Shown piece by piece: positions 9,675-18,046 of a DNA stretch of 64,000 nucleotides; within the stretch, counting starts at the first letter, position 1; each line of letters starts with the position of its first letter. The position numbers and the translations under genes are program-made. The DNA is from Asparagopsis taxiformis (taxonomy: Eukaryota; Rhodophyta; Florideophyceae; Bonnemaisoniales; Bonnemaisoniaceae): positions 62,001-126,000 of the forward strand of contig JALQPE010000237.1 of NCBI GenBank assembly GCA_030407315.1. The letters are read 5' to 3'. The notes under the pieces are model-generated. The model had not been told where the DNA came from. It ran no database searches and worked only from the letters and a program-made list of their open reading frames with translations.

Positions 9675-10673
9675 ATGGCTCATGATTTGCGCCCATTTCA
9701 CGCGCATCAGGGCTGGGCAATTGACGACACCCATCCCTCCTGCGACATACTCAACGTCAGCAATATCCTCGAGCATCTCATAAACGCCTGCTCCAAGCCG
9801 TCTGTAGCGGACCAGCTGAAGAAATGCTGGATTCGAGACGTCGAAACCTACGCCCAGGCGCACTCGGCACAGATCATGCAGAGTGCAGCCTTCAGACGCG
9901 CCCCAATTGCCGTTGTGCAGCGCTTCTTGTCGCTACCGGCTTTGGATGCTTGTGAGGACGACGTGTTGGACCATGTCATCCAGTATGCAATGGAATCGAC
10001 CGGTGTGCGCACGGATGCGCCAAACCTGTGGACGGCGGAAGAGAAGCGTCAAATCATGCCGCTTCTCGAGCAGTTATTGCCCTATATACGTATTTTCTCG
10101 CTGTCGACAGGAAAATTCCTTCGCGTCGTGGAGCCGCTGGACGCGTTGTCCAATGCGCAGTTGGTAGACAAGTACAGATTCGACGCGTTGGCTAGACAGC
10201 TCCAGACGGGGCCGCTGCGCAGCTCGGATGGACACACATTTGCAACCATCAAGCGGTGCTACAAGGAGGCCGAGACGCGGCGTGATATTTTGCACACCCG
10301 ATTGCGCGGCCTTGTCGCTGTTTCCGAATCGTCGCATCCGTACTACAAGGGCGAGGAGGAGATTTTGGAGGAAGTGAATACGGTGTCATGGGCGCCGCGT
10401 GTGCTGGTAGAATTTGATAGAAGGTCGTGTATTGGACGCGGGGCAAAGTTGACGTTTTATGCAGACCAAGATGCCACGCAAGTGCTGGCGTGTTGGCACG
10501 AATTTTGGGCTAGTGATAGACGTGGCGTTAAGACTTGGGTGCTGAATGGCCATCGATTCTTCGTTGGCTTCCGCAGTTCTTCCGATGAGAAACCGAAATG
10601 GGGCTGGAAACTAATTGCGACTCCTATCTTTGACGCGCAGGATTTTGAAGCCGGCCATATTAGTATGTTGTAG
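9675..10673 (+). CDS. BACK-domain protein with C-terminal CUB-like module
   Basis: A 332-residue protein. Residues about 20-110 resemble a BACK domain, the helical segment that normally follows BTB in Cullin-3 substrate adaptors: VETYAQAHSAQIMQS, then VVQRFLSLPALDACEDDVL. Residues about 220-325 resemble the CUB-like beta-sandwich found in some large ubiquitin ligases: ESSHPYYKGEEE, RVLVEFDRRSC, LTFYADQDA, FFVGFRSSSDEK and WGWKLIATPI. No BTB domain is encoded before the ATG, and none is visible in the frames immediately upstream. It may therefore be a BTB-less member, or a 5' exon may be missing from my model. The role as an ubiquitin adaptor is inferred from the family. Confidence 0.6.
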   Translation: MAHDLRPFHAHQGWAIDDTHPSCDILNVSNILEHLINACSKPSVADQLKKCWIRDVETYAQAHSAQIMQSAAFRRAPIAVVQRFLSLPALDACEDDVLDHVIQYAMESTGVRTDAPNLWTAEEKRQIMPLLEQLLPYIRIFSLSTGKFLRVVEPLDALSNAQLVDKYRFDALARQLQTGPLRSSDGHTFATIKRCYKEAETRRDILHTRLRGLVAVSESSHPYYKGEEEILEEVNTVSWAPRVLVEFDRRSCIGRGAKLTFYADQDATQVLACWHEFWASDRRGVKTWVLNGHRFFVGFRSSSDEKPKWGWKLIATPIFDAQDFEAGHISML

Positions 10674-10798
10674 TGTGTGATAACGCAGCGCTCCCCTGGT
10701 TTTGTTCAACTTGTTTACGTCAAGTCAGAGCTTCGAAGCGCACTGGCTATAAGTCTTTGACGTGAATATTAGCAAAAAGTGGATGCATGTGTTAAATA

Positions 10799-12040
10799 CT
10801 ACAACAACTTCTTAGGTTCTTTGCTCCCGTTTTCGTGCGATTGATCATCTGGCACAGCTTGATCTGCGGAGGAAGTAAGTACAGAGTTTGATGCAGACTG
10901 CGATGAAGATATGGACAATGGCTTCTTGTGACTTGAAGCTCGTTTAGCGAAGAGGACCTGAGCCGTTGTGGTACTGTTTCCGATAAAATTTGCAGTGGAC
11001 AGCAGACTGAGAAGAAGAATCTGCTGGTCGGATGGAAAATCTCGGTAGATTCTCATCAATCGTATTGCCTGATAGCCTTGCATGATCTGACCGAGCACAA
11101 TGAGCGGGACAAGAAGCATCATCGTTTCACTCCAATGAATCTGCGTAGAATCAGAACTTGCAACATCCATTTCATTCACCCTTCCGAGTGATCTCAGCGT
11201 GTACAACCGCGCCATCTGATAGCGCGTCTGGAATATAATCAACACAGCATTATATAATCCAAACGCATGCAACGGCCTTCGGAACCGCGCATATGATTCC
11301 CCATCTGGCCACATGAGCAGCAGCACACCCTGCATCATTGTAAAGTAATGATGAATAATCCACCACGCGCGAATGTTGGAACCATTTGTGCGCAAAATGT
11401 TCTCCCTCACTGCAAGCGCAACGTAGTAGCAAGTGAGCGACAACTGTAGAATCATGTGCAGCCAACGGTAATCCTCCAGGAAGAGACATAGCACACAGAA
11501 CACAACAAAGACCGGTGCCAATTTCATCTTTAGCTTTTCGTATTCCTGTTTAAAAGCCATACGTTCTGATTTGCGCATAAAACGCACATTGATAGATCCA
11601 AGAAATATCTCAACAAACATACCGCCACTTGACGGCATCAAACGTTGCATATTCTTCAAGCGCGCTTTAAGCGAGTCGAGCAAGGTGTGATACTCTGCGA
11701 CACCAATCCTGTCTGCACTTTGCGCGCCGTTGACGTGGTTGGCATCTGGTTTCCGTGGCGGAAGTGCAGAGGCGGATGCGGGTGCTGAAGGTCGTTTTGC
11801 TTCTGCAGTCGAAGTTGAAGCGGATGGACGTGTCATATCTATGTTTTTGAGCATCTTTGCTTGTTTTTTTACAGCGCTTTCGAATCGATCCTGGAGCGCA
11901 TGCAGGTCGGACATGCTGCGCTCCAGTTGGGCGCCAAGCTCTTCGAGACTGTCCTGTGCATGTTCGATTTCGCGAAGCGTCGCAGCATCGAGTGTGTTTG
12001 CTATTGAAGAGTCCGCGGCTGATGAGCCTGTTACTACCAT
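10799..12040 (-). CDS. TMEM120: TMEM120 family membrane protein
   Basis: A 413-residue protein matching the TMEM120 (TMPIT, TACAN) family. It has an N-terminal coiled coil (residues about 20-65), a variable Ser/Ala-rich linker, then a six-helix membrane region from about residue 180. The family hallmark is present: TNGSNIRAWWIIHHYFTM, then LLMWPDGESYARFRRP and ARLYTLRSLG. Family members are nuclear-envelope/ER proteins with a fold like a fatty-acid elongase and bind coenzyme A; a mechanosensitive role has been debated. The C-terminal tail of about 45 residues is polar and Ser-rich. It is convergent with the BACK gene, the two stop codons being 125 bases apart. Confidence 0.9.
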   Translation of the reverse strand: MVVTGSSAADSSIANTLDAATLREIEHAQDSLEELGAQLERSMSDLHALQDRFESAVKKQAKMLKNIDMTRPSASTSTAEAKRPSAPASASALPPRKPDANHVNGAQSADRIGVAEYHTLLDSLKARLKNMQRLMPSSGGMFVEIFLGSINVRFMRKSERMAFKQEYEKLKMKLAPVFVVFCVLCLFLEDYRWLHMILQLSLTCYYVALAVRENILRTNGSNIRAWWIIHHYFTMMQGVLLLMWPDGESYARFRRPLHAFGLYNAVLIIFQTRYQMARLYTLRSLGRVNEMDVASSDSTQIHWSETMMLLVPLIVLGQIMQGYQAIRLMRIYRDFPSDQQILLLSLLSTANFIGNSTTTAQVLFAKRASSHKKPLSISSSQSASNSVLTSSADQAVPDDQSHENGSKEPKKLL

Positions 12041-12320
12041 TGCGTGACTTTTGCTTGTCTACCAATGCTCCATGAGCATGGCGAAGGCTGAGTGAGGATA
12101 TCGAAGTTGTCCTGCTTATGGTCGATGGGTGCTGTGAGAGGAGCATATAAATATGGTAACACTGGCTGGGCTCTACAATGTGGTGTCAAGGGCGCTGCCA
12201 GAGTTACCTCAGTTGCTTACATTGCGTTTGCTTACGAAGATCTGAGAAATAAATTTGAAAACATGTTTTAAATATGAAAGTGAGCTCCCTCGAAGCAAGC
12301 ACGTCTGCGAGGTGTAATTA

Positions 12321-12417
12321 GCCGATGTGGCCAAGTGGCTAAGGCGTTGGTCTTGTACTGAAACATGGCAACCAAAGATCACGGGTTCGAAATCGTTCGG
12401 AGATCCCGTCATCGGCT
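12321..12417 (+). tRNA. tRNA-Thr (anticodon TGT) with an anticodon-loop intron and a T-loop insertion
   Basis: The acceptor GCCGATG (12321-12327) pairs perfectly with CATCGGC (12410-12416). The D-arm is GGCCAAGTGGCTAAGGC. The anticodon stem TTGGT/ACCAA encloses 19 nt: CT, TGT anticodon at 12354-12356, A, a 12-nt intron at 12358-12369, then A. This is the standard intron site after position 37. The T-stem ACGGG (12381-12385)/CCCGT (12405-12409) encloses 19 nt instead of 7. The extra 12 nt fold as a 6-bp mini-hairpin next to a 3-nt bulge, and their removal restores TTCGAAT. The mature sequence resembles eukaryotic tRNA-Thr. The discriminator base would be T. Confidence 0.85.
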
Positions 12418-12420
12418 TCG

Positions 12421-12426
12421 TTTTTT
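12421..12426 (+). terminator. RNA polymerase III terminator of tRNA-Thr
   Basis: A run of six T residues begins 4 bases after the discriminator position, the standard Pol III stop signal. Confidence 0.75.
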
Positions 12427-12572
12427 GGCCAGCTTGGGAAGGATATCTGCGTAATTTGGAAAAGCCTCTGCTTCAGTACTGCTCCGTCAATCGCTTTTAC
12501 TGCTCGTCGCAAGGCCACCGGTTTTGATCGTCCGCCCGTTCCAAGTCGCTCGTCAACTGGTGTCCACTCACA

Positions 12573-12878
12573 ATGACACTCACCTCGCTTCTCACGACGG
12601 GTCGCTCAATGCTAAACGCCTACGTCTGTCGTTCACCGCACCAAATGCAACAAATTCGCACCTTGATGCCACGACCTGGCAAATCTCATCGTGGTGCCAG
12701 AAAACGATTTACCTTTGCGGAAAAGTACGAAGAAAGGGGCATTATCTATCGCAGTCGCGCCGGAATGTCACATCTCAACATGAACAAATCTCGTCCAAGA
12801 ATCAAGAGGCTAAGCCGTCCCGCCATTGTTAGTAAAGCTGATAAGCCGCGTCTACTAAAGCTTATGGGTCTACGATGA
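12573..12878 (+). CDS. MRPL35: Mitochondrial large-subunit ribosomal protein bL35m
   Basis: A 101-residue protein whose last 65 residues match bacterial-type ribosomal protein bL35: GKSHRGARKRF near the start, AGMSHLNMNKSRPR, and RLSRPAIVSKADKPRL at the end. The first 37 residues are rich in Thr, Ser, Arg and Leu without acidic residues, consistent with a mitochondrial presequence. Red algal plastids usually encode their own L35, so I infer a mitochondrial destination. The gene lies 150 bases after the tRNA-Thr terminator on the same strand and is convergent with RLP24, the two stop codons being 110 bases apart. Confidence 0.85.
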   Translation: MTLTSLLTTGRSMLNAYVCRSPHQMQQIRTLMPRPGKSHRGARKRFTFAEKYEERGIIYRSRAGMSHLNMNKSRPRIKRLSRPAIVSKADKPRLLKLMGLR

Positions 12879-12988
12879 CCATCGATACTACATTTGCAAA
12901 GGACTGCAACGTCAGGGCCTCGTTTAGTTTGGTATAATTACATCAGCCAGATTCATGTACAATAAACAACTGTTGATCATAATCTAGC

Positions 12989-13474
12989 TCATTCACCTTC
13001 CTTGACAACCTCCTCCATTGCCACAGCCGCTTCCTTGACTTCTCTGAGTTTCTCGCGGACAATAAGCGGTTGAATAAGATCTGTGGAAGTTGCAAGCTCT
13101 CTCAAAGCATCCTTTCTAGTCTCCTTCACCCGAACAACCATTCTCGTCTTATAAAAGTCCCTCTGCCTCGCGCGCTTGATCTTATCAATGGCCGGTAGAG
13201 CACTGAGCGTCTTGGCGACGACTTCTCTGTCGTACTTCTCGACTCTATTGCGTCGTCGTTCAAATGCGAACGAAGAGTCAACCACAAGCTCCTTGCCGGC
13301 TGCCTTACGGAACGCCTTTGTCCATCGCAGTTTACGTGGGTTGCGTTTCATGTGGAAATTCTTGCGGCATTTCGCTCGGCAGAATCGGAAGCATTTCGAA
13401 TCGTTACGCACAAACATAGACCCATGCCCTGGGTATATCGTGGATGAGCAGACGTAGCATTTCTCCAACCTCAT
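12989..13474 (-). CDS. RLP24: Ribosome biogenesis protein RLP24 (RSL24D1)
   Basis: A 161-residue protein of the RLP24 family, which occupies the eL24 site on pre-60S particles and recruits the AAA-ATPase Drg1/Afg2 during cytoplasmic maturation. The zinc-binding L24e domain is complete: C6 and C9 ([15 protein letters not shown]) with C32 and C36 ([18 protein letters not shown]). The length and C-terminal helix are those of RLP24 rather than ribosomal eL24. The ATG at 13474 gives the conserved MRLEKCY start; the eight upstream codons begin only with GTG. It is divergent from COG7. Confidence 0.95.
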   Translation of the reverse strand: MRLEKCYVCSSTIYPGHGSMFVRNDSKCFRFCRAKCRKNFHMKRNPRKLRWTKAFRKAAGKELVVDSSFAFERRRNRVEKYDREVVAKTLSALPAIDKIKRARQRDFYKTRMVVRVKETRKDALRELATSTDLIQPLIVREKLREVKEAAVAMEEVVKEGE

Positions 13475-13769
13475 GATGAATGTCTTGCTGAGAGGCACTT
13501 GAAACTCGCTGCTTCCTGTGTGCTACGCCTCCGCCGATGTGCCGTCGTTCGGTGGTGGAGTGGGTTCAACATGAGCCCCCGGCCGGTGACCGCTATATGA
13601 GGACCGCTCGGTCCAAAATGTTTTGAAATATATCATAACATATTTGTGTACTCATTCTCATCGCGTGCTGATCAATCACATCGCCTCTCCTTACACTTTT
13701 ATAGCTTCTGGGAACGATGCCAGCGATAACAGTTGCAATTCTTCTCCCCAACGTGCCTCACGATCCACA
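13475..13769. promoter_or_regulatory. Divergent promoter region of RLP24 and COG7
   Basis: The 295 bases between the two opposite start codons must hold both promoters. I see an AT-rich stretch around 13620-13645 but no definite core element, so this is inference from gene orientation. Confidence 0.35.
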
Positions 13770-16283
13770 ATGACATCAGAGCCAGAACAGCCACCGCCCC
13801 CAGCGGAGTCACTTCCGAGAAGCAAAGATTTCGACGCTCCATCCCACGAATTCAGCGCAGTCGCATGGGTAAACCATGCGCTATCGCAACAACCATCCAT
13901 TCCAACACTTCTCGAACAAACAGAAGAAGACATCAGACAAGCGCACATTCTCCTCGACAACTCACTCAAAAAGGCATTATCAACCGTCCCCTGGGTAGTC
14001 CGAGAAACCGAACGCGTTCGTCAGCGCGCGAACAATCTCCGTGCCTCCGTTGACGGCGTCGGAGAACGCGTGCACACCGTGGAAACGGCAGTTGTTTCCT
14101 CTGTCACGACGCTCGCACAGGCTGACACAATAGTGCGACGAGTACAAACAGCGTCTGATTTACTCTCGCAGGCAGTTTCCGCCGAGCGATTACTCACACG
14201 TCTGGATGCACTACTGGCGTCTTCAGCGGCCGATGGATCCGATCTCGTCACTGCAGCCGATGTGGTTTCGCAGCTGCGAAAGACTCTAGCGCCATTACAA
14301 CCAATATCGGAATTGTCGTCGAGTTTTGCATCGCTCGATACCGCGGACGCAAAGCTGGAATCGCTAGCTGCACCGCAATTGCAAAAGGCGCTTGAGAGTC
14401 GAAACACACAGGCAGCTGCCAATGCGCGTATTGTGTTTGATCATGCCGGTCGCGATAAAGCATTCCACACGCAGTATGTTACGCTTCGCTCCGCGCAGAT
14501 TGCCTCGATATGGACGGGTGTCTGGGAGGCCAAGGCTGCTGCTATTACGGAGGAGGAGAAGGAAGCGCTGTCTGGTGCGCCGGGTGATTTGGCGGGACAA
14601 GGGGCTGAACAGACACTTTCAGCATTCTACGGTGCTTTGAACGATATGCTTAAAGAAGAAGCTGAATGGTTGCAACAGGCATTTCCAGATCTTCGTGACT
14701 CGTTGCTGCCATCTCTACTGGTTTATTCGCTCAAGGATCTGAAATCGCCTGCCCCAGTCGTCAGAGTGGAAGGAATCAACGACATGGAGGCAGCTGCAGA
14801 TCGTCTTGCAAAATCAGCTCTTACCTCAGTTCGAAATGCTGCTCGTATCGTGAAGGTGTTTCTTCCAAACCCGTATGCATCCTACCTTGGGCTTGAGAAC
14901 GCTCCGGGCTCAGACTTGCTTGCAACTATCGTGGACGCCATTACTGCACTACAAAACCCATTCCAGATGTTCTGGCGAACGAACGCGGATGTTGCTACAA
15001 AAATTGCAACCAACTTTGCAAAGAATATAGTGCTATCGTCATTCCCTGATGAGTCTGTACCGCCGGGTACGTCAGCTGGAAATTCACAACGATTCCGTCC
15101 AACGCTTGGTGATCTTGCGAAAGACGTGGAAAATGCCACTGCTACCGTTCTCACACACGTAGAAGCTTCGCTGGCTACACTAAATTCAAGGACATGCGGC
15201 GTGGGAATCGTCGCCATGAAACAAGCGACAAAGGCAACTGCATCAGTACTATCCGATCGTTTTCTGAAGGCGCTACGTCTACCGCCATCACCGTCCTCGT
15301 TTAACGCTGGGGAAGATGAGTGGCATCGAGTGAGCAATGCGTTGCGATTGTTATGTGCAGTCAGCACACTGAAGAGATCTTGGGATGCGCGAAAGGAATC
15401 GATTTTCGCTGTTGCAGTTGGCACTGCGACTCCCGTACTGGAAATAGCGTCGCTTATGGGAGAAGTGGGCACGGATCGAATCGTTCATTTTTTGAAGACA
15501 GTAGATGAAGGGCAACTGGAAGACGCTGGAGTTATTTGGGAACTTGCGAGGGACAGCAGTCTTATGCCACAGGTTGTGTCTGCATTTGAATCATTGGACT
15601 CGTCGCGCGACTTTGACACCCTCGTCAGCACTGTACATCAAACGGTATACGACTGCATGTTTGCAGGAATCAAGGAGCGACTTTCAACATTGAGCGCGCG
15701 CGACCTATGGAGCGGTGATGGTTCGGACGGCGAAGCAGCTCTACTCGGCATTTCGAGCTCGCCATTGGGATACGCAACGGAAGTTGCGGACTATCTGATG
15801 ACGATTCCGCAGCAACTGGAACCGTTTGTGCCAGACGAGGAAGATGCGCCGTATGCGACGCCAAAGTCACCGTGTGTTTTTTCGATAAACAAGGCGGCAC
15901 GGACGAGCGGTGCGCAGAGCGGAGCGGCGGACGGAGCGGACGCAATGGATGACGATGACAGTAATTTGTCGTTTGCAGGTATGTGGATCAGTGTACTTGC
16001 CATTGGGACAATGGAGTTGTACGTGGAGAAAATCTGTGCGATATCTCGATTGACGGAAGCTGGAACACGACAACTGGCAACAGATGTCGACTATATCTGC
16101 AATGTGATCGCATCGCTGGGAGTGAATGCCACGGCGGAAATAGAACTCGTGCGACGACTACTGGAATGTCGAGCAGATAGCGTAGCGTTGATGTCTGTAG
16201 CTGACGGCGCTCAAGGCGACTCGGAACTGAGAAAATTGACGCGCAAGATTGGTGCCTTGCGAGGTATTAGTTTGCCTGTGTAG
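13770..16283 (+). CDS. COG7: Conserved oligomeric Golgi complex subunit 7
   Basis: About 837 residues from the ATG at 13770. The N-terminus FSAVAWVNHALSQ matches the conserved start of COG7, and a coiled-coil region follows (residues about 40-210). The segment with LESLAAPQLQKALESR and RSAQIASIWTGVWEAK parallels the human protein. COG7 belongs to lobe B of the COG tether, which returns vesicles within the Golgi and keeps glycosylation enzymes in place. The protein is somewhat longer than animal COG7 because of an inserted acidic/Ala-rich loop near residues 700-730. The frame is open upstream only from a TTG codon. It faces the DHRS1-type gene with only 34 bases between stop codons. Confidence 0.85.
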   Translation: MTSEPEQPPPPAESLPRSKDFDAPSHEFSAVAWVNHALSQQPSIPTLLEQTEEDIRQAHILLDNSLKKALSTVPWVVRETERVRQRANNLRASVDGVGERVHTVETAVVSSVTTLAQADTIVRRVQTASDLLSQAVSAERLLTRLDALLASSAADGSDLVTAADVVSQLRKTLAPLQPISELSSSFASLDTADAKLESLAAPQLQKALESRNTQAAANARIVFDHAGRDKAFHTQYVTLRSAQIASIWTGVWEAKAAAITEEEKEALSGAPGDLAGQGAEQTLSAFYGALNDMLKEEAEWLQQAFPDLRDSLLPSLLVYSLKDLKSPAPVVRVEGINDMEAAADRLAKSALTSVRNAARIVKVFLPNPYASYLGLENAPGSDLLATIVDAITALQNPFQMFWRTNADVATKIATNFAKNIVLSSFPDESVPPGTSAGNSQRFRPTLGDLAKDVENATATVLTHVEASLATLNSRTCGVGIVAMKQATKATASVLSDRFLKALRLPPSPSSFNAGEDEWHRVSNALRLLCAVSTLKRSWDARKESIFAVAVGTATPVLEIASLMGEVGTDRIVHFLKTVDEGQLEDAGVIWELARDSSLMPQVVSAFESLDSSRDFDTLVSTVHQTVYDCMFAGIKERLSTLSARDLWSGDGSDGEAALLGISSSPLGYATEVADYLMTIPQQLEPFVPDEEDAPYATPKSPCVFSINKAARTSGAQSGAADGADAMDDDDSNLSFAGMWISVLAIGTMELYVEKICAISRLTEAGTRQLATDVDYICNVIASLGVNATAEIELVRRLLECRADSVALMSVADGAQGDSELRKLTRKIGALRGISLPV

Positions 16284-16317
16284 TTGTCGATGTACGTCTA
16301 AAAAATTTGTTTCAATG

Positions 16318-17427
16318 CTACCAAAACTTGACCATTCCCAAATACAATCTCACCAGCCACCAAGGAGCGTACAACGTTCTTGGAATCAAATGTCGGATGG
16401 GGCTGTCAATGAGAAACGGCAAGGATCTCTGCATGTTGTATCGAACTGAACGAGCACTGAGACATCGTTTGCCATTCTCATCGTTCACACCCAACAGTTC
16501 TGCAGCTTCAGCGGCAATGACCACTTTACCGTTCATAGATTGTATGAGTTGACTGCGCGCGGTCAGAATGGCCACGAGAACTTTGCCAACAAACAGTGGA
16601 GACTCGGCATTCCACAAGGCGAGTTCATCGGTACGCGGGTCACGGCCTTCACGCACGGCAAGCGCCTGTCGTTTCAGCGCCACCTCGAGCAGTGCCTCTG
16701 TCGACACAAAGCCGGGACACAGTGAAAAGCAGCGCACATGTTGCGGGGCGGCATTTGCAATCTCCGCTGACAGTCTATCCACAGCGGCTTTGCCGACGGA
16801 ATAAGCCGGATCGAATAAATGAATCAAGCCAGCCCACGAGGTGATATTTACAATAACAGCCGGCGACGCGGTACGGTCCATCAATCTGAGCGCCCAACAA
16901 GCGCACACAAAATTACTCCTCAAACCGGCACCATTGATGAGTTCCCAGACGGCGCCGGGGCATGCATTTTCATCTGGCACATCTGGAGTTGGCACGCTCT
17001 TTTTCCAAAACGGGACGGCCGAGCTGGCGGCAATGAAGGGCACTGCGGCGTAGGCATTATTGACAAGCAGAAACAGGGAGGCATTGCGGTGTGCGAGATT
17101 GTGATCGAGTTGACGAAACAAGGAGGCCACTTGGACATCGTCAGAATGATCGACTTGATAGCTGCAACAATCCACGCCGACGTTTCGAATGCGCTGGGCG
17201 AGCTCGTTCAATGCGTCGATATCACGGCCGGTGACATGGAGATTGGCGCCGGCTTGGGCGAGTGCAAGGGCTATGCCGCGTCCGATGCCGCGGGTGGCGC
17301 CGGTGACCAGCGCGTGGCGACGGTGCAGAGACATGGTGTGGCGGGTTCGACGCGTGCCGCTGAGCGGTTTGCGAGTTTGGAAGGACGCATGACGCGCGTA
17401 TGTAAACGGGATGAATAGCGGATGCAT
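16318..17427 (-). CDS. DHRS1-like short-chain dehydrogenase/reductase
   Basis: A 369-residue protein with a classical SDR fold. The cofactor loop TGATRGIG is at residues 42-49, the NNAYAAV strand replaces the usual NNAG exactly as in DHRS1, and the catalytic motif YSVGK follows a serine-bearing strand (NITSWAG). DHRS1 proteins are NADPH-dependent reductases acting on carbonyl and steroid-like substrates at the ER. I took the upstream ATG at 17427; a second ATG at 17334 would remove 31 basic residues that could be a targeting peptide. The C-terminal 70 residues, with several aromatic and hydrophobic residues, extend beyond the Rossmann core and may attach to membrane. Confidence 0.85.
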   Translation of the reverse strand: MHPLFIPFTYARHASFQTRKPLSGTRRTRHTMSLHRRHALVTGATRGIGRGIALALAQAGANLHVTGRDIDALNELAQRIRNVGVDCCSYQVDHSDDVQVASLFRQLDHNLAHRNASLFLLVNNAYAAVPFIAASSAVPFWKKSVPTPDVPDENACPGAVWELINGAGLRSNFVCACWALRLMDRTASPAVIVNITSWAGLIHLFDPAYSVGKAAVDRLSAEIANAAPQHVRCFSLCPGFVSTEALLEVALKRQALAVREGRDPRTDELALWNAESPLFVGKVLVAILTARSQLIQSMNGKVVIAAEAAELLGVNDENGKRCLSARSVRYNMQRSLPFLIDSPIRHLIPRTLYAPWWLVRLYLGMVKFW

Positions 17428-17602
17428 GCGTGGATTTTGTTTGTTGCGATGGCGCGGTGAGATAGAATGACCAATGTGGTATGATTTGATTGGGTTGATA
17501 AAATAATTGGTGTCCAAGCGTGGCGCGACGAGCTCACCCATAATCAGAGTTGGCAGTGTCTACCGAGTAGTTTTGGCGAAAATGCATGGATGGATGGAAG
17601 GA

Positions 17603-17623
17603 TGCATGCATGCATGCATGCAT
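17603..17623. repeat. Tetranucleotide microsatellite (TGCA)n
   Basis: Five tandem TGCA units follow a GATG-rich stretch in the spacer between the dehydrogenase and the Aurora kinase gene. The tract is self-complementary. Confidence 0.8.
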
Positions 17624-18046
17624 CAAGGGGATGATTGCATATGCAAGCAACTTGTGGCGGCGTCGATGCGTCGAGATTATCAGCGGACAAGGTCGAAGAA
17701 AGAAACGACTGACTGTAATGGCGAGTTGCAGACGATGTAACAGACACATTTCAACGTCCCAGTAAAGTTGACGACGCGCAGCACGTGACGCGATTAAAGT
17801 GTTTTTGTTCTCAGACGCCAACCGTTTACAAACCAAATTGACCGTTCCATACATGCCCTCAAAATCTTCCAAAATTCAACACCACCATGCGCCGTGCCAT
17901 CTGATTCAACTTCAATCCATCCCATCCGTTACATCGATCATCCGCCCGTTCTGCACCTCCCTTCTCCACATAAGACAGTCCCAATCCCTTCCACTCGCCA
18001 GAATTTCCCGCTCCCGTCCAACTCCCGTCTCTGCCCACAGCTCGCG

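Noticed and set aside
9485..9676. Minus-strand 63-codon frame as the first exon of the frame at 9223-9516
   Set aside because: No donor/acceptor pair joins the frames in phase, and the ATG overlaps the start codon of the BACK gene on the other strand.
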